Assembly: GCA_035624785.1 (NCBI GenBank)
Contig: DASPQV010000051.1
Span: 1-64,000 of the forward strand
Direction: 5' to 3'
Length of the DNA: 64,000 nt
From: JAJZNI01 sp035624785
GTDB lineage: Bacteria > Chloroflexota > Dormibacteria > Aeolococcales > Aeolococcaceae
Shown: piece after piece, positions 17,757-26,904 of the stretch
Numbering within the stretch: position 1 is the first letter of the stretch
How the letters are laid out: each line of letters opens with the position of its first letter
Made by a program: the position numbers and the translations under genes
Notes under the pieces: generated by a model
What the model saw: only the letters and a program-made list of their open reading frames with translations
What the model was told of the DNA's origin: nothing
Databases searched by the model: none

Positions 17757-19477
17757 TGGTGCTGGACATCATCGCGGCGGTCATCACCTACGGCGCGGTG
17801 GCGGTGGGCGCCTGGCTCCTGGGCGGTTACATGCTCAAGGTCTATCGCGGCGAGCGGGTCTGGCTCAGCCCGGTGCTCCGCCCCGTGGAGCGGATCACCT
17901 ACCGCCTCGTCGGCGTCGACGAGGCGGGCGAGCAGACCTGGGTCTGGTACCTGGTCTCGCTGCTCGCCCTCACCGCGGTCAGCATCCTCTTCACCTTCCT
18001 GATCCTTCGCTTCCAGGACCACCTCCCCCTCAATCCCCAGAACCTGCCGGGAGTGGCTCCCGACCTCGCCTTCAACACCGCGGTCAGCTTCGCCACCAAT
18101 ACCAACTGGCAGAACTACTCGGGCGAGACGACCATGAGCTACTTCTCCCAGATGGTGGCCCTGGTGGTGCACAACTTCCTGAGCGCCGCCATGGGCATGG
18201 CGGTGGCGGTGGTGGTGATCCGGGCGATCGCGCGCCGGACCATGCGCACCCTGGGCAACTTCTGGGTGGACATGGTGCGCGGCACCCTTTACGTGCTCCT
18301 CCCCATCAGCTTCGTGGTCGCCATCATCCTGGTCGCCAACGGCGCCATCCAGAACTTCAGCGGTTACAGCATCGCCCACACCCTGGCGGGGCCGCTCCAG
18401 ACCATCGCCCAGGGACCGGTGGCATCCCAGGAGGCGATCAAGGACCTGGGCACCAACGGCGGCGGCTTCTTCAACGCCAACTCGGCCCATCCCTTCGAGA
18501 ACCCCAACGGCTTCACCAACGCGATGGAGATCTTCATCGTGCTGCTGATCCCCTTCGGCCTGGTGATCACCTTCGGCAGGTGGGTCGGCAACGTCAAGCA
18601 GGGCATCGCCCTGGGGGCGACCATGGCGGTCATCCTGATCGGCGCCGCCGGGGTCGCCGCCTGGCAGGAGCAGTCAGGCAACCCCGCCCTGGTCGGGACC
18701 GGCGCCACCCAGGTGGCCACCGTCCAGTCCGAGGGCGGCAACATGGAGGGCAAGGAGGTCCGCTTCGGCGCCATCCAGTCGGCTGACTTCGGTACCGCCA
18801 CCACCGGGACCAGCACCGGCGCCGTCGACTCCTCACATGACAGCTGGACCGCGCTGGGCGGGATGATCCCGCTGGTCCTGCTCAAGCTGGGGGAGATCAC
18901 CCCGGGAGGGGTGGGCTCCGGCCTCTACGGGATGGTCGTCTTCGCCATCATCGCCGTCTTCATCGCCGGGTTGATGGTGGGCCGAACGCCCGAGTACATA
19001 GGCAAGAAGATCGAGGGTCGCGATGTCAAATACGCGGCCATCGCGATTCTCGTCCTGCCCGCCTCGATCCTCGGGTTCTCGGCGGTGGCGGTGCTGACTC
19101 CGGCGGGCCAGGCCGGGCCGATAGCGACCCAGGGCACGCCTCACCAGCTCACCGAGATCCTCTACGCCTTCGCCTCCACCACCGGCAACAACGGAAGCGC
19201 CTTCGCCGGCCTCAGCGGCAACACCACCTTCTACAACACGATGCTGTCGGGGGCCATGTGGATGGGGCGCTTCCTCTTCATCATCCCGGTGATGGCCCTG
19301 GCCGGCAACCTGGTCCAGAAGAAGATAGTTCCGGCCAGTGAGGGCACCTTCCCCACCGACACGCCGCTCTTCACCGCCCTGCTGGTGGGCACCATCCTGA
19401 TCGTGGCGGCGCTGACCTTCTTCCCCGCCCTCTCCCTGGGGCCGCTCCTCGAGCACTTCACCCAGGTGGCCCACTAG
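17756..19477 (+). CDS. kdpA: Potassium-transporting ATPase subunit A (channel-like)
   Basis: The 573-aa protein belongs to the superfamily of K+ transporters and has about ten membrane helices. Signature stretches include FATNTNWQNYSGE, the selectivity-filter region LGTNGGGFFNANSAHPFENP and TTGNNGSAFAGL. KdpA takes up K+ at very low external concentration and passes it to KdpB. Length matches the family. It begins at an ATG overlapping kdpF and ends 2 bp before kdpB. Confidence 0.97.
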   Translation: MVLDIIAAVITYGAVAVGAWLLGGYMLKVYRGERVWLSPVLRPVERITYRLVGVDEAGEQTWVWYLVSLLALTAVSILFTFLILRFQDHLPLNPQNLPGVAPDLAFNTAVSFATNTNWQNYSGETTMSYFSQMVALVVHNFLSAAMGMAVAVVVIRAIARRTMRTLGNFWVDMVRGTLYVLLPISFVVAIILVANGAIQNFSGYSIAHTLAGPLQTIAQGPVASQEAIKDLGTNGGGFFNANSAHPFENPNGFTNAMEIFIVLLIPFGLVITFGRWVGNVKQGIALGATMAVILIGAAGVAAWQEQSGNPALVGTGATQVATVQSEGGNMEGKEVRFGAIQSADFGTATTGTSTGAVDSSHDSWTALGGMIPLVLLKLGEITPGGVGSGLYGMVVFAIIAVFIAGLMVGRTPEYIGKKIEGRDVKYAAIAILVLPASILGFSAVAVLTPAGQAGPIATQGTPHQLTEILYAFASTTGNNGSAFAGLSGNTTFYNTMLSGAMWMGRFLFIIPVMALAGNLVQKKIVPASEGTFPTDTPLFTALLVGTILIVAALTFFPALSLGPLLEHFTQVAH

Positions 19478-19479
19478 CC

Positions 19480-21555
19480 ATGGCGCTCGCTTCCGCGCAC
19501 CACCCCCGCCGCCGGCGCAGCAGCGTCACCGATCCCGAGCTGCTGATCCCCGCCATCGGGCGCAGCTTCATCAAGCTGGACCCCCGCTGGATGGCCCGCA
19601 ACCCGGTGATGTTCGTCGTCGAGGTCGGCGCGGCCATGACCACCTACGCCTTCTTCGCCAGCATCGCCGGCGGCGCGTCGGACACCGGGTTCGTCGGCCA
19701 GATCGCCCTCTGGCTCTGGTTCACCGTGCTCTTCGCCAACTTCGCCGAGGCCATCGCCGAGGGTCGCGGCAAGGCCCAGGCCCAGGCGCTGCGGCGCACC
19801 CGCACCGAGACCGTCGCCCGCCGGCTCAAGGGCGGCATCGGAGGCCAGGAGGAGCCGGTGCCGGCTCCCGAGCTGCGCCGCGGCGACACCGTGGTCTGCG
19901 AGGCCGGCGACGTGATCCCCAGCGACGGCACGGTCATCGAGGGGATCGCCAGCGTCGACGAGTCGGCGATCACCGGGGAGTCCGCGCCCGTCATCCGGGA
20001 GGCGGGCGGCGACCGCAGCGCCGTGACCGGCGGCACCCGGGTGCTCAGCGACCGGATCGTGGTCGAGATCACCCAGAACCCGGGTGAGACCTTCCTCGAC
20101 CGGATGATCTCCCTGGTGGAGAGCGCCTCCCGGCAGAAGACCCCCAACGAGATCGCGCTCAACATCCTGCTGGCGGGATTGACCCTGATCTTCCTGATCG
20201 CGGTGGTCACCCTGCAGCCCTACGCGGTGTTCTCGGGCGCCTCCATCGAGGTGCCGGTGCTCATCGCCCTGCTGGTCTGCCTCATCCCGACCACCATCGG
20301 CGGCCTGCTCAGCGCCATCGGCATCGCCGGCATCGACCGGCTCCTCCGCAAGAACGTGCTGGCCATGTCCGGCCGCGCGGTGGAGGCCGCCGGCGACGTC
20401 GACACGCTGCTCCTGGACAAGACCGGGACCATCACCCTGGGCAACCGCCAGGCCACCGAGTTCCTGCCGGCACCCGGGATCCCCATGGAGCGCCTGGTGA
20501 GCGCCGCCGACCTGGCCAGCCGGGCCGACGAGACCCCCGAGGGCAGGTCGATCGTGGCCCTGGCCCGCCGCCTCGGGATCGCCGAGACCCCGGACGCCGA
20601 GCGGTGGACCTTCGTCCCCTTCACCGCCGAGACCCGGATGAGCGGGGTGGACCGCGACTCCTTCAGCATCCGCAAGGGGGCGGTGGACGCGGTCGCCACC
20701 TGGTGCGCCAACGGGAGCGGCCCCAAGGGCGCGGTGCCCGAGCCGGTCACCGCCCAGGTGGAGACCATCGCTCGCTCCGGCGGCACCCCGCTCCTGGTGG
20801 CGGAGAACCGCACCGTGCTCGGCACCATCCATCTCAAGGACATCGTCAAGCCGGGGATCGCCGAGCGCTTCGCCGAGCTTCGCCGGATGGGCCTGCGCAC
20901 CGTGATGATCACCGGCGACAACCCCCTGACCGCGGCGGCCATTGCCAAGGAGGCCGGAGTCGACGACTTCCTCGCCCAGGCCACCCCGGAGAACAAGCTG
21001 GAGCTGATCCGCAAGGAGCAGGCCGGTGGGCGCCTCATCGCCATGACCGGCGACGGCACCAACGACGCTCCCGCGCTGGCCCAGGCCGACGTCGGGGTGG
21101 CCATGAACAGTGGCACCCAGGCGGCCAAGGAGGCGGGCAACCTCGTCGACCTGGACAGCGATCCGACCAAGCTCATCGAGATCGTCCAGACCGGCAAGCA
21201 GATGCTGATCACCCGGGGAGCGCTGACCACCTTCAGCATCGCCAACGACGTCGCCAAGTACTTCGCGATCGTGCCCGCGATGTTCACCGCCTACGCGGCC
21301 CTGAAGCCCCTCTCAGCCCTCAACATCATGAAGCTGCAGTCCCCCCACAGCGCCATCCTGAGCGCCGTCATCTTCAACGCCATCATCATCATCCTGCTGG
21401 TGCCGCTGGCCCTTCGCGGGGTGCGCTTCCGCGCCGTCGGGGCCGCCTCCCTGCTGCGCCGCAACCTGCTCATCTACGGGGTCGGCGGGGTGATCGCGCC
21501 CTTCATCGGGATCAAGCTGATCGACCTATTCGTCAACGCGGTGCACTGGGTATGA
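19480..21555 (+). CDS. kdpB: Potassium-transporting ATPase subunit B (P-type ATPase)
   Basis: The 691-aa P-type ATPase carries the phosphorylation motif DKTGTIT with Asp313, the actuator TGES loop (ITGESAPV), the nucleotide-binding KGA motif, and the hinge MTGDGTNDAPAL. It supplies the energy for K+ movement through KdpA. Length and motifs are all normal. It overlaps kdpC by 4 bp. Confidence 0.97.
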   Translation: MALASAHHPRRRRSSVTDPELLIPAIGRSFIKLDPRWMARNPVMFVVEVGAAMTTYAFFASIAGGASDTGFVGQIALWLWFTVLFANFAEAIAEGRGKAQAQALRRTRTETVARRLKGGIGGQEEPVPAPELRRGDTVVCEAGDVIPSDGTVIEGIASVDESAITGESAPVIREAGGDRSAVTGGTRVLSDRIVVEITQNPGETFLDRMISLVESASRQKTPNEIALNILLAGLTLIFLIAVVTLQPYAVFSGASIEVPVLIALLVCLIPTTIGGLLSAIGIAGIDRLLRKNVLAMSGRAVEAAGDVDTLLLDKTGTITLGNRQATEFLPAPGIPMERLVSAADLASRADETPEGRSIVALARRLGIAETPDAERWTFVPFTAETRMSGVDRDSFSIRKGAVDAVATWCANGSGPKGAVPEPVTAQVETIARSGGTPLLVAENRTVLGTIHLKDIVKPGIAERFAELRRMGLRTVMITGDNPLTAAAIAKEAGVDDFLAQATPENKLELIRKEQAGGRLIAMTGDGTNDAPALAQADVGVAMNSGTQAAKEAGNLVDLDSDPTKLIEIVQTGKQMLITRGALTTFSIANDVAKYFAIVPAMFTAYAALKPLSALNIMKLQSPHSAILSAVIFNAIIIILLVPLALRGVRFRAVGAASLLRRNLLIYGVGGVIAPFIGIKLIDLFVNAVHWV

Positions 21556-22259
21556 GCGAGGCATCCACCCCCAAGCCACCCGAGCGGGGCTCCATCCCCC
21601 GCGAGCTGCTGGTCGGCCTCCGCCTCACCGTGGCCGCGGCGGCGATGGTGATCATCTACACCTTCGTGGTGACCGGCATCTCCCAGGTGGCCTTCAACTC
21701 CAACGCCAACGGCGGGCTGATCACCGTCGACGGCAAGGTGGTGGGGGCGCAGCTGATCGGTCAGTTCTGCCCCCAGGAGAGCCTCCAGAAGGATGGCAGC
21801 CTGAAGGTCACCATCGATCCGATGTACTTCCAGGGCCGGCTCTCCTACACCACCAACCCGTCGACCGGCGCGCTCGAGCCCTGCAACGCCGCCAACTCGG
21901 TGGGCAGCAACTACGGGCCCTCGAACCCGCTGCTGCTCGAGAACACCAAGGCGGCGGTGGCTGCCTACCGGGCCCAGGGGGTGACCGGACCGATTCCCAT
22001 CGACCTGGTCACCTCCGACTTCACCGGGTTCGACCCCGACATCAGCCAGGCGTCGGCGCTGGTCCAGGTGCCCATGGTGGCGAGGGCTCGGCACATCGAC
22101 CCGGCGCAGCTGACCGCGCTGGTGAACTCCGAGCTCCAGGGCAGGATCCTCTTCGTCTTCGGCGAGCCCCACGTCAACGTCCTCCAGCTCAACCTGGCTC
22201 TGAACTCGAAGTACGGAGCGCCGCCCGCCCCGGTGCACGCCGAGTCGGCGGGAGGCTGA
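21552..22259 (+). CDS. kdpC: Potassium-transporting ATPase subunit C
   Basis: The 235-aa protein has one N-terminal membrane helix (about 23-47, TVAAAAMVIIYTFVVTGISQ) and an extracytoplasmic domain with the family motifs LIGQ, YFQGRLS, SNYGPSNPLL, DLVTSDFTGFDPDIS and NVLQLNLAL. KdpC is the chaperone-like subunit that holds KdpA and KdpB together. The ATG overlaps the kdpB stop. It is somewhat longer than the usual 190-200 aa because of an insertion after the LIGQ motif. Confidence 0.95.
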   Translation: MSEASTPKPPERGSIPRELLVGLRLTVAAAAMVIIYTFVVTGISQVAFNSNANGGLITVDGKVVGAQLIGQFCPQESLQKDGSLKVTIDPMYFQGRLSYTTNPSTGALEPCNAANSVGSNYGPSNPLLLENTKAAVAAYRAQGVTGPIPIDLVTSDFTGFDPDISQASALVQVPMVARARHIDPAQLTALVNSELQGRILFVFGEPHVNVLQLNLALNSKYGAPPAPVHAESAGG

Positions 22260-22438
22260 GCCGTGCTGGGACGTGGCGGCCGGCCCCGTCCCGATGGCCT
22301 CATCGGGCTCCGTGGATCCCTCCCGTGCCGGGCCAGGTCCAGCCGGGATCGTCCCGACGTGGCGGGTGGCCTGGCGCGCCACGGGTACACTCGGATCATC
22401 CCCTCTCCCGGGGACCCGAGCCCGACGCCGGCAAGCCC

Positions 22439-24658
22439 ATGACCGATCCCCCCGCTTCGATCGCCTCCACACCTCCGTCGGGAGCCGCGGCGAGCCTCGC
22501 CGGGGCCCCCGAGACGGCTGAGCTGCCCGCCCCGAAGCGCGGCCGGCTCAAGGCCTACCTGGGCGCCATGCCCGGCTCCGGCAAGACCTTCGCGATGCTC
22601 CGTGAGGGACGCGACCGCCGCGATGCCGGTGAGGACGTCGTGGTCGGATTCGTGGAGACCCACGGCCGGCACCGGACCGCCGAGGCGATCGGGACCCTCG
22701 AGGTGGTGCCCCGGCTCACCGTCGAGTACCGCGGCACCTCACTCAGCGAGATGGACGTCGAGGCGGTGATCCGGCGCCATCCCCAGGTGGCGCTGATCGA
22801 CGAGCTGGCCCACACCAACGCCACCGGTGTCCGGCACCACAAGCGCTGGAAGGACATCGAGGACATCCGCGATGCCGGGATCGACGTCATCACCACCATG
22901 AACATCCAGCACCTGGAGTCGGTGAAGGACGTCGTCGAGCGGATCACCGGGATCACGGTCCACGAGACAGTGCCCGACACGGTGCTCGACCGGGCCGACG
23001 AGATCCAGTTCATCGACATCACTCCCGAGGCGCTGCGCAAGCGGATGCGCCACGGCAACGTCTATCCCCTGGAGCGGGTGGAGACGGCGCTGCGCAACTT
23101 CTTCCGGCCCGGCAACCTGGCCGCTCTTCGCGAGATCGGGCTCCGCCTGGTGGCCGAGAGGGTGGAGGAGGAGCGGGGAGGTGTCCAGGCTCCTCCCGAG
23201 GACGTGATGGTCGCGGTGGGCGAGGGCGGCGCCGCCGAGGACCTGATCCGCCGCGGGGTCCGCCAGGCCCGCCGCCGCCACGGCTTCTGCACCGTCGTGC
23301 ATGTCGTCAAGCCGGGACAGGAGCCGGCCGCCGAGCCGGCCTGGCGGCGCCTGGCCGACGACCTCCAGACCACCGTGCTGGAGCCGCGCTCGGGTGATGT
23401 CGCGGCCGCCCTGGTGGGCATCGCCACCCAGCGGGGCATCCGTCACGTGGTCATGGGTCAGCCCCAACCCCGGGGCCTGCTCGCCTGGCTCCGTCCCACC
23501 ACCGCCGACCGGGTCATGAAGGGCCTGCCCGACGCCGACATCCACGTGATCGCCCGCAGCCAGGTTGTCCCCGGGCGCCCCCCCGACCGGCCCGATCCGG
23601 ATTCGTTGCTCCGCGGCCTCAGCGATGTCCGGCCCCGGGGTGGCCTGCGCGTCTACGTGGGCTACGCGCGGGGCGTGGGCGCGACCACGGCGATGCTCGA
23701 CGAGGCGCGCCGCCGCGCTGGTCGAGGCACGGACGTGGTGGTGGGGTCGGTCAGCGGGGGCGGCGCCAGCAAGCTCGGCAACCTCCAGCTGCTCGGCGGC
23801 CCCGACTCCCCGGCCGCCCGGGGCCTGCTCGACGTCGACGCCCTGCTCGCCCGCAACCCCGAGGTGGTGGCGGTCGACGACCTGGCCGGACTGACCACCG
23901 CCGGTCAGCTGGTCGGGCACGTGACTCCCCGGATCCGTTCCGCCGGCATCACCGTGATCAGCACCGTCCACCTCGCCGACCTGCGCAGCACCGTGGGCCT
24001 GATGGGATCGCTGCTTCGCCGTCCCCCGGGGAGGCCGGTGCTGGACGACTCGTCGGTGGACGCCGCGGTCGAGCTGGAGGTGGTGGACGTTCCGCCCTCG
24101 GCGCTCGAGGAGCGGCTCCGGCAGGGCGAGATCATGCCGCCGGCCGAGGCCCTCCAGGCCCTTCAGGGAGAGTTCCGCCCCGAGGTGCTGGCAGCGCTCA
24201 GGGAGATGGCCCTGCTCCGGGTGGCCGAGCACTGCGACCGCCGGCTGATCGAGTACATGAGCACCGCCCGGATCCAGGAGCCCTGGGAAGCGCGCCCCCG
24301 GGAGCTGGTCCTGGTCCCGCCCCGGCCCGGCCAGGACGCGGTCATCCGCAAGGCGGCGGCGCACGCGGCACGGCGTGACGACGCCCTCACCGCCCTGTCG
24401 GTCCGACGCCGCCCTCGGAGCGACGACGAGAAGAAGCTTCTCGGCGCCTACGCCACCCTCACCCACCAGCTCGGTGGTGACTTCGTCAGCGTCGACGGCC
24501 ACGACGTGGCCCACACCGTCGCCGACTACGCACGCGACCACCGGATCACTGAGATCCTGGTGCTGCGCAACAGCCGTGACCGGCCATCCCCGACCCTGCG
24601 ACGGCTGATCCGGCTGGTCGCCAACGTCGACGTCCACCTGGTCGCCCCGCGCAGCTGA
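22439..24658 (+). CDS. kdpD: Soluble KdpD-like sensor with tandem KdpD-N/Usp halves and no kinase domain
   Basis: The 739-aa protein has an N-terminal KdpD sensor domain (about 35-245; Walker A GAMPGSGKT at 42-50, LIDELAHTN, TTMNIQHLES), then a Usp domain (about 250-375). A second, degenerate copy of both follows: KdpD-N-like about 400-620, Usp-like about 625-739. In the second copy the Walker A reads GYARGVGATT, so the Lys is lost. There are no membrane helices and no histidine-kinase domains, which normally fill the C-terminal half of KdpD. Those parts are encoded by the convergent gene at 24771-25958. The ATG at 22439 avoids a low-complexity extension; a TACACT box at 22386 may start the transcript. 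It should sense K+ or c-di-AMP status for KdpE. Confidence 0.85.
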   Translation: MTDPPASIASTPPSGAAASLAGAPETAELPAPKRGRLKAYLGAMPGSGKTFAMLREGRDRRDAGEDVVVGFVETHGRHRTAEAIGTLEVVPRLTVEYRGTSLSEMDVEAVIRRHPQVALIDELAHTNATGVRHHKRWKDIEDIRDAGIDVITTMNIQHLESVKDVVERITGITVHETVPDTVLDRADEIQFIDITPEALRKRMRHGNVYPLERVETALRNFFRPGNLAALREIGLRLVAERVEEERGGVQAPPEDVMVAVGEGGAAEDLIRRGVRQARRRHGFCTVVHVVKPGQEPAAEPAWRRLADDLQTTVLEPRSGDVAAALVGIATQRGIRHVVMGQPQPRGLLAWLRPTTADRVMKGLPDADIHVIARSQVVPGRPPDRPDPDSLLRGLSDVRPRGGLRVYVGYARGVGATTAMLDEARRRAGRGTDVVVGSVSGGGASKLGNLQLLGGPDSPAARGLLDVDALLARNPEVVAVDDLAGLTTAGQLVGHVTPRIRSAGITVISTVHLADLRSTVGLMGSLLRRPPGRPVLDDSSVDAAVELEVVDVPPSALEERLRQGEIMPPAEALQALQGEFRPEVLAALREMALLRVAEHCDRRLIEYMSTARIQEPWEARPRELVLVPPRPGQDAVIRKAAAHAARRDDALTALSVRRRPRSDDEKKLLGAYATLTHQLGGDFVSVDGHDVAHTVADYARDHRITEILVLRNSRDRPSPTLRRLIRLVANVDVHLVAPRS

Positions 24659-24770
24659 GCCAGGGATGGAGCCGGGCGGGACCGCGTGACCCCGGCTGCC
24701 GCCGCCTGACTCAGGCCGCCCCCGCTGGTTAGGGCCGCCGCCGCCTGGCTCAGACCCGTCCCGGTCCCGC

Positions 24771-25958
24771 TCAGACTGCCGCCGGGAGGGTGAAGGCGAA
24801 GCGCGCCCCCTCCCCGTCCTCCGGCTCCTCGACCCAGATCCGGCCAGCATGCGCCTCGACCAGCCCGCGCACGATGGCCAGTCCCAGCCCGGTTCCCACC
24901 GGCCTGCCCTGGGTGCCGGCGGAGAGCTCAGGGCCGTCGGTCGAGCCGCGGACGAAGCGCTCGAAGATCCGCTCCCGGTCATCGGCGGCCACCCCGGGGC
25001 CGCGATCGATGACCCGGACCACCACCATGGAGCGCTTCCCCGGGGAGGCCGTCACGGTGATCGCGGTTTCCGGCGGGGCGTGGCGGTCGGCGTTCTGCAG
25101 CAGGTTGTCCATGATCTGGCCCAGCCTGTCCCAATCAGCCAGCACCTCCAGACCAGCGGCGGCCATGCGCACCTCGACGCACCGGTCCGGGGAGGCGAGG
25201 CGAAGCCGGGAGACGGCGGCGTCGATCGCCTCCTCCAGGTCGATCTCGACCGGGGTCAGGGTGAGGACGTGACCCTCGATCCGGGCCAGGTCGAGGAGGT
25301 CGGCGACCAGCCGCTCCAGCCGCCGCGCCTCTTCCACCAGGGCCTCGATGTCGTGATGGGCCGCCGGCGGCAGCTGCTGGCCCTCGAGGAGGTCGCTGAT
25401 CCCGGTGAGGATGCTGGCCAGGGGGGTGCGCAGCTCGTGGGAGACGTTGGCGATGAGGTCGGTGCGCAGCCGGTCGGTGGTCTCCAGCGCTCGCACCTGC
25501 TGCTCCGCCCGCGCCAGCCGGACGGCCACGTTGGCCGCCTCCTCCTGCTCCCGCCTCAGCCGCTCCAGCTCGGTGTTGGCGGTGCGCAGCCGGTCGGTCA
25601 TCCGCTCGGCCTCGAGCTGGGCGCGCCGCCGCCGCGAGCCCAGGCCGCCGAGAGCCGCCGCCACCGCGACGAAGACCACCAGGTTCACCAGGTCGGCCTC
25701 GTCGGCGATGGTCAGGGTGTGGGCGGGGGGCACGAAGAAGTAGTCGACGAGCAGGAAGCTGAGGCCGGCGCAGACGAAGGCGGCGCCTAGCCCGGAGACC
25801 AGGCCGAGGCTCGCCACCACCCCCAGGTAGAGATAGACGTAGTCCCGCCACGCCGACTCCGGGAAGGGGAGCAGGAGGGCGGTCAGGGCGGCGGGAGCCG
25901 CGACGGCCAGGCCGTAGCCGGCGAGCTTCCGGACCCGGGGGGCCTGCCACCACCGCAT
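24771..25958 (-). CDS. Histidine kinase with DUF4118 membrane domain (C-terminal half of KdpD)
   Basis: The 395-aa kinase has four membrane helices of the KdpD type (about 10-110; DYFFVPPAHTLTI), a coiled-coil linker (about 112-165), HisKA with His174 in NVSHELRTPL, and HATPase (N box NLLQNADRHA, G1 DRGPGV, G2 GTGLGLAI). This is the layout of the second half of KdpD. It has SD GGAGGAG 8 nt before the ATG. It is encoded on the opposite strand from, and convergent with, the soluble KdpD-like sensor, so the usual single protein is split into two independently transcribed genes. It most likely phosphorylates the KdpE homologue at 16.5 kb. Confidence 0.9.
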   Translation of the reverse strand: MRWWQAPRVRKLAGYGLAVAAPAALTALLLPFPESAWRDYVYLYLGVVASLGLVSGLGAAFVCAGLSFLLVDYFFVPPAHTLTIADEADLVNLVVFVAVAAALGGLGSRRRRAQLEAERMTDRLRTANTELERLRREQEEAANVAVRLARAEQQVRALETTDRLRTDLIANVSHELRTPLASILTGISDLLEGQQLPPAAHHDIEALVEEARRLERLVADLLDLARIEGHVLTLTPVEIDLEEAIDAAVSRLRLASPDRCVEVRMAAAGLEVLADWDRLGQIMDNLLQNADRHAPPETAITVTASPGKRSMVVVRVIDRGPGVAADDRERIFERFVRGSTDGPELSAGTQGRPVGTGLGLAIVRGLVEAHAGRIWVEEPEDGEGARFAFTLPAAV

Positions 25959-26031
25959 GGCCGGATTCTCCTCCGCTCGCGACCCCGGCTAGGGGCCTGC
26001 AGCGCAACCGCGTGACCCCGCGCCGCCAGGG

Positions 26032-26412
26032 TCAGGGGGATCGGCTGCTGTCCAGCTCCCGCTGCAGCTCCTGCTCGTGGAGGCGCCGCCGCCGAGCCCG
26101 CACCGTCCGGCGGACGCTGACCACCTCCGGCACCGCCGCCAGGGCGAAGACGGCCGCCAGTCCCAGCGCCAGTCCCCCGAGCCAGGTCAGCGTCGTCAGC
26201 ACCAGCCCGCTGACCCCGGCAGCCAGCAGGGCGAGGCTGACGGCCGCCAGGGCGAGGGCAGCGACCACCCGACCGGCGATCGAGACCGGCTCTCGCACCG
26301 CGTTCACCCGGCCACGCACCGCGGCCATGTCGACAACCGGCTTTCCGGTCCGGCGAGCGCGCGCGAAGCGGTAGAAGAGGAGCCCGACCAGGAGCCGGAA
26401 GAGATAGGGCAC
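26032..26412 (-). CDS. Small membrane protein of unknown function
   Basis: The 126-aa protein has a short N-terminal hydrophobic stretch and two strong helices (about 50-70 and 75-100). A basic Arg-rich tail follows (VRRTVRARRRRLHEQELQ). The start is GTG with TAGCAT 6 nt upstream, another leaderless-type arrangement. It could be co-transcribed with the histidine kinase downstream (73 bp away). No family is recognised. Confidence 0.6.
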   Translation of the reverse strand: MPYLFRLLVGLLFYRFARARRTGKPVVDMAAVRGRVNAVREPVSIAGRVVAALALAAVSLALLAAGVSGLVLTTLTWLGGLALGLAAVFALAAVPEVVSVRRTVRARRRRLHEQELQRELDSSRSP

Positions 26413-26511
26413 GCTGTCATGCTACCCATGCCCCGCGACCGGTGTTGAGACGGGAAGCCTCTCGGCACCGTGGTACATTCGCCCGGCCCAGCAACCCGTG
26501 GGAGGCAGGAG

Positions 26512-26742
26512 ATGGTTCGCGCTTACGTTCTCATCAGCGCCACCGCCGGCAAGGCCCTTGAGGTCGTGAGCAAGCTGCAGGGGCAGGAGGGCATCGTCCA
26601 AGCCGATGCCATCACCGGTGAGTACGACGTCATCGCCCAGGTCGAGTCCGGGGACATCGCCGGCATCGGCAAGCTGATCGTCGAGAAGGTCCAGGCCGCC
26701 GACGGCGTCTTCAAGACCATCACCTGCCTGGTGGTGCGGTAA
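26512..26742 (+). CDS. Stand-alone Lrp/AsnC ligand-binding (RAM) domain protein
   Basis: The 76-aa protein starts MVRAYVLISATAGKALEVV and continues with GEYDVIAQVESGD, the typical sequence of the effector-binding half of Lrp/AsnC regulators, without a helix-turn-helix. Such proteins form ring-shaped oligomers that bind amino acids. The start is fixed by GGAGGCAGGAG just before ATG 26512, and TACATT at 26474 may be the promoter. The reading frame remains open upstream but is not conserved-looking. Confidence 0.85.
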   Translation: MVRAYVLISATAGKALEVVSKLQGQEGIVQADAITGEYDVIAQVESGDIAGIGKLIVEKVQAADGVFKTITCLVVR

Positions 26743-26904
26743 CCCCAGGTCCGGGACACTAGTACGAGGGCGACGCCGGCCTCCTCGGGGATCAGGAGCC
26801 TTCTCGGCGGTTCGCTCTGGAGGCTCGGCCGCAGCGCGGCGCTCCGCCGCTCCCTGGTCGCCTGGCTGCTGGCCGGAGCGGTCGGGTCGGAAGGGTTCGC
26901 GGTC

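Noticed and set aside
22325..22438. Longer start for the KdpD-like protein
   Set aside because: The extra 38 residues are low-complexity and overlap the probable TACACT promoter at 22386.
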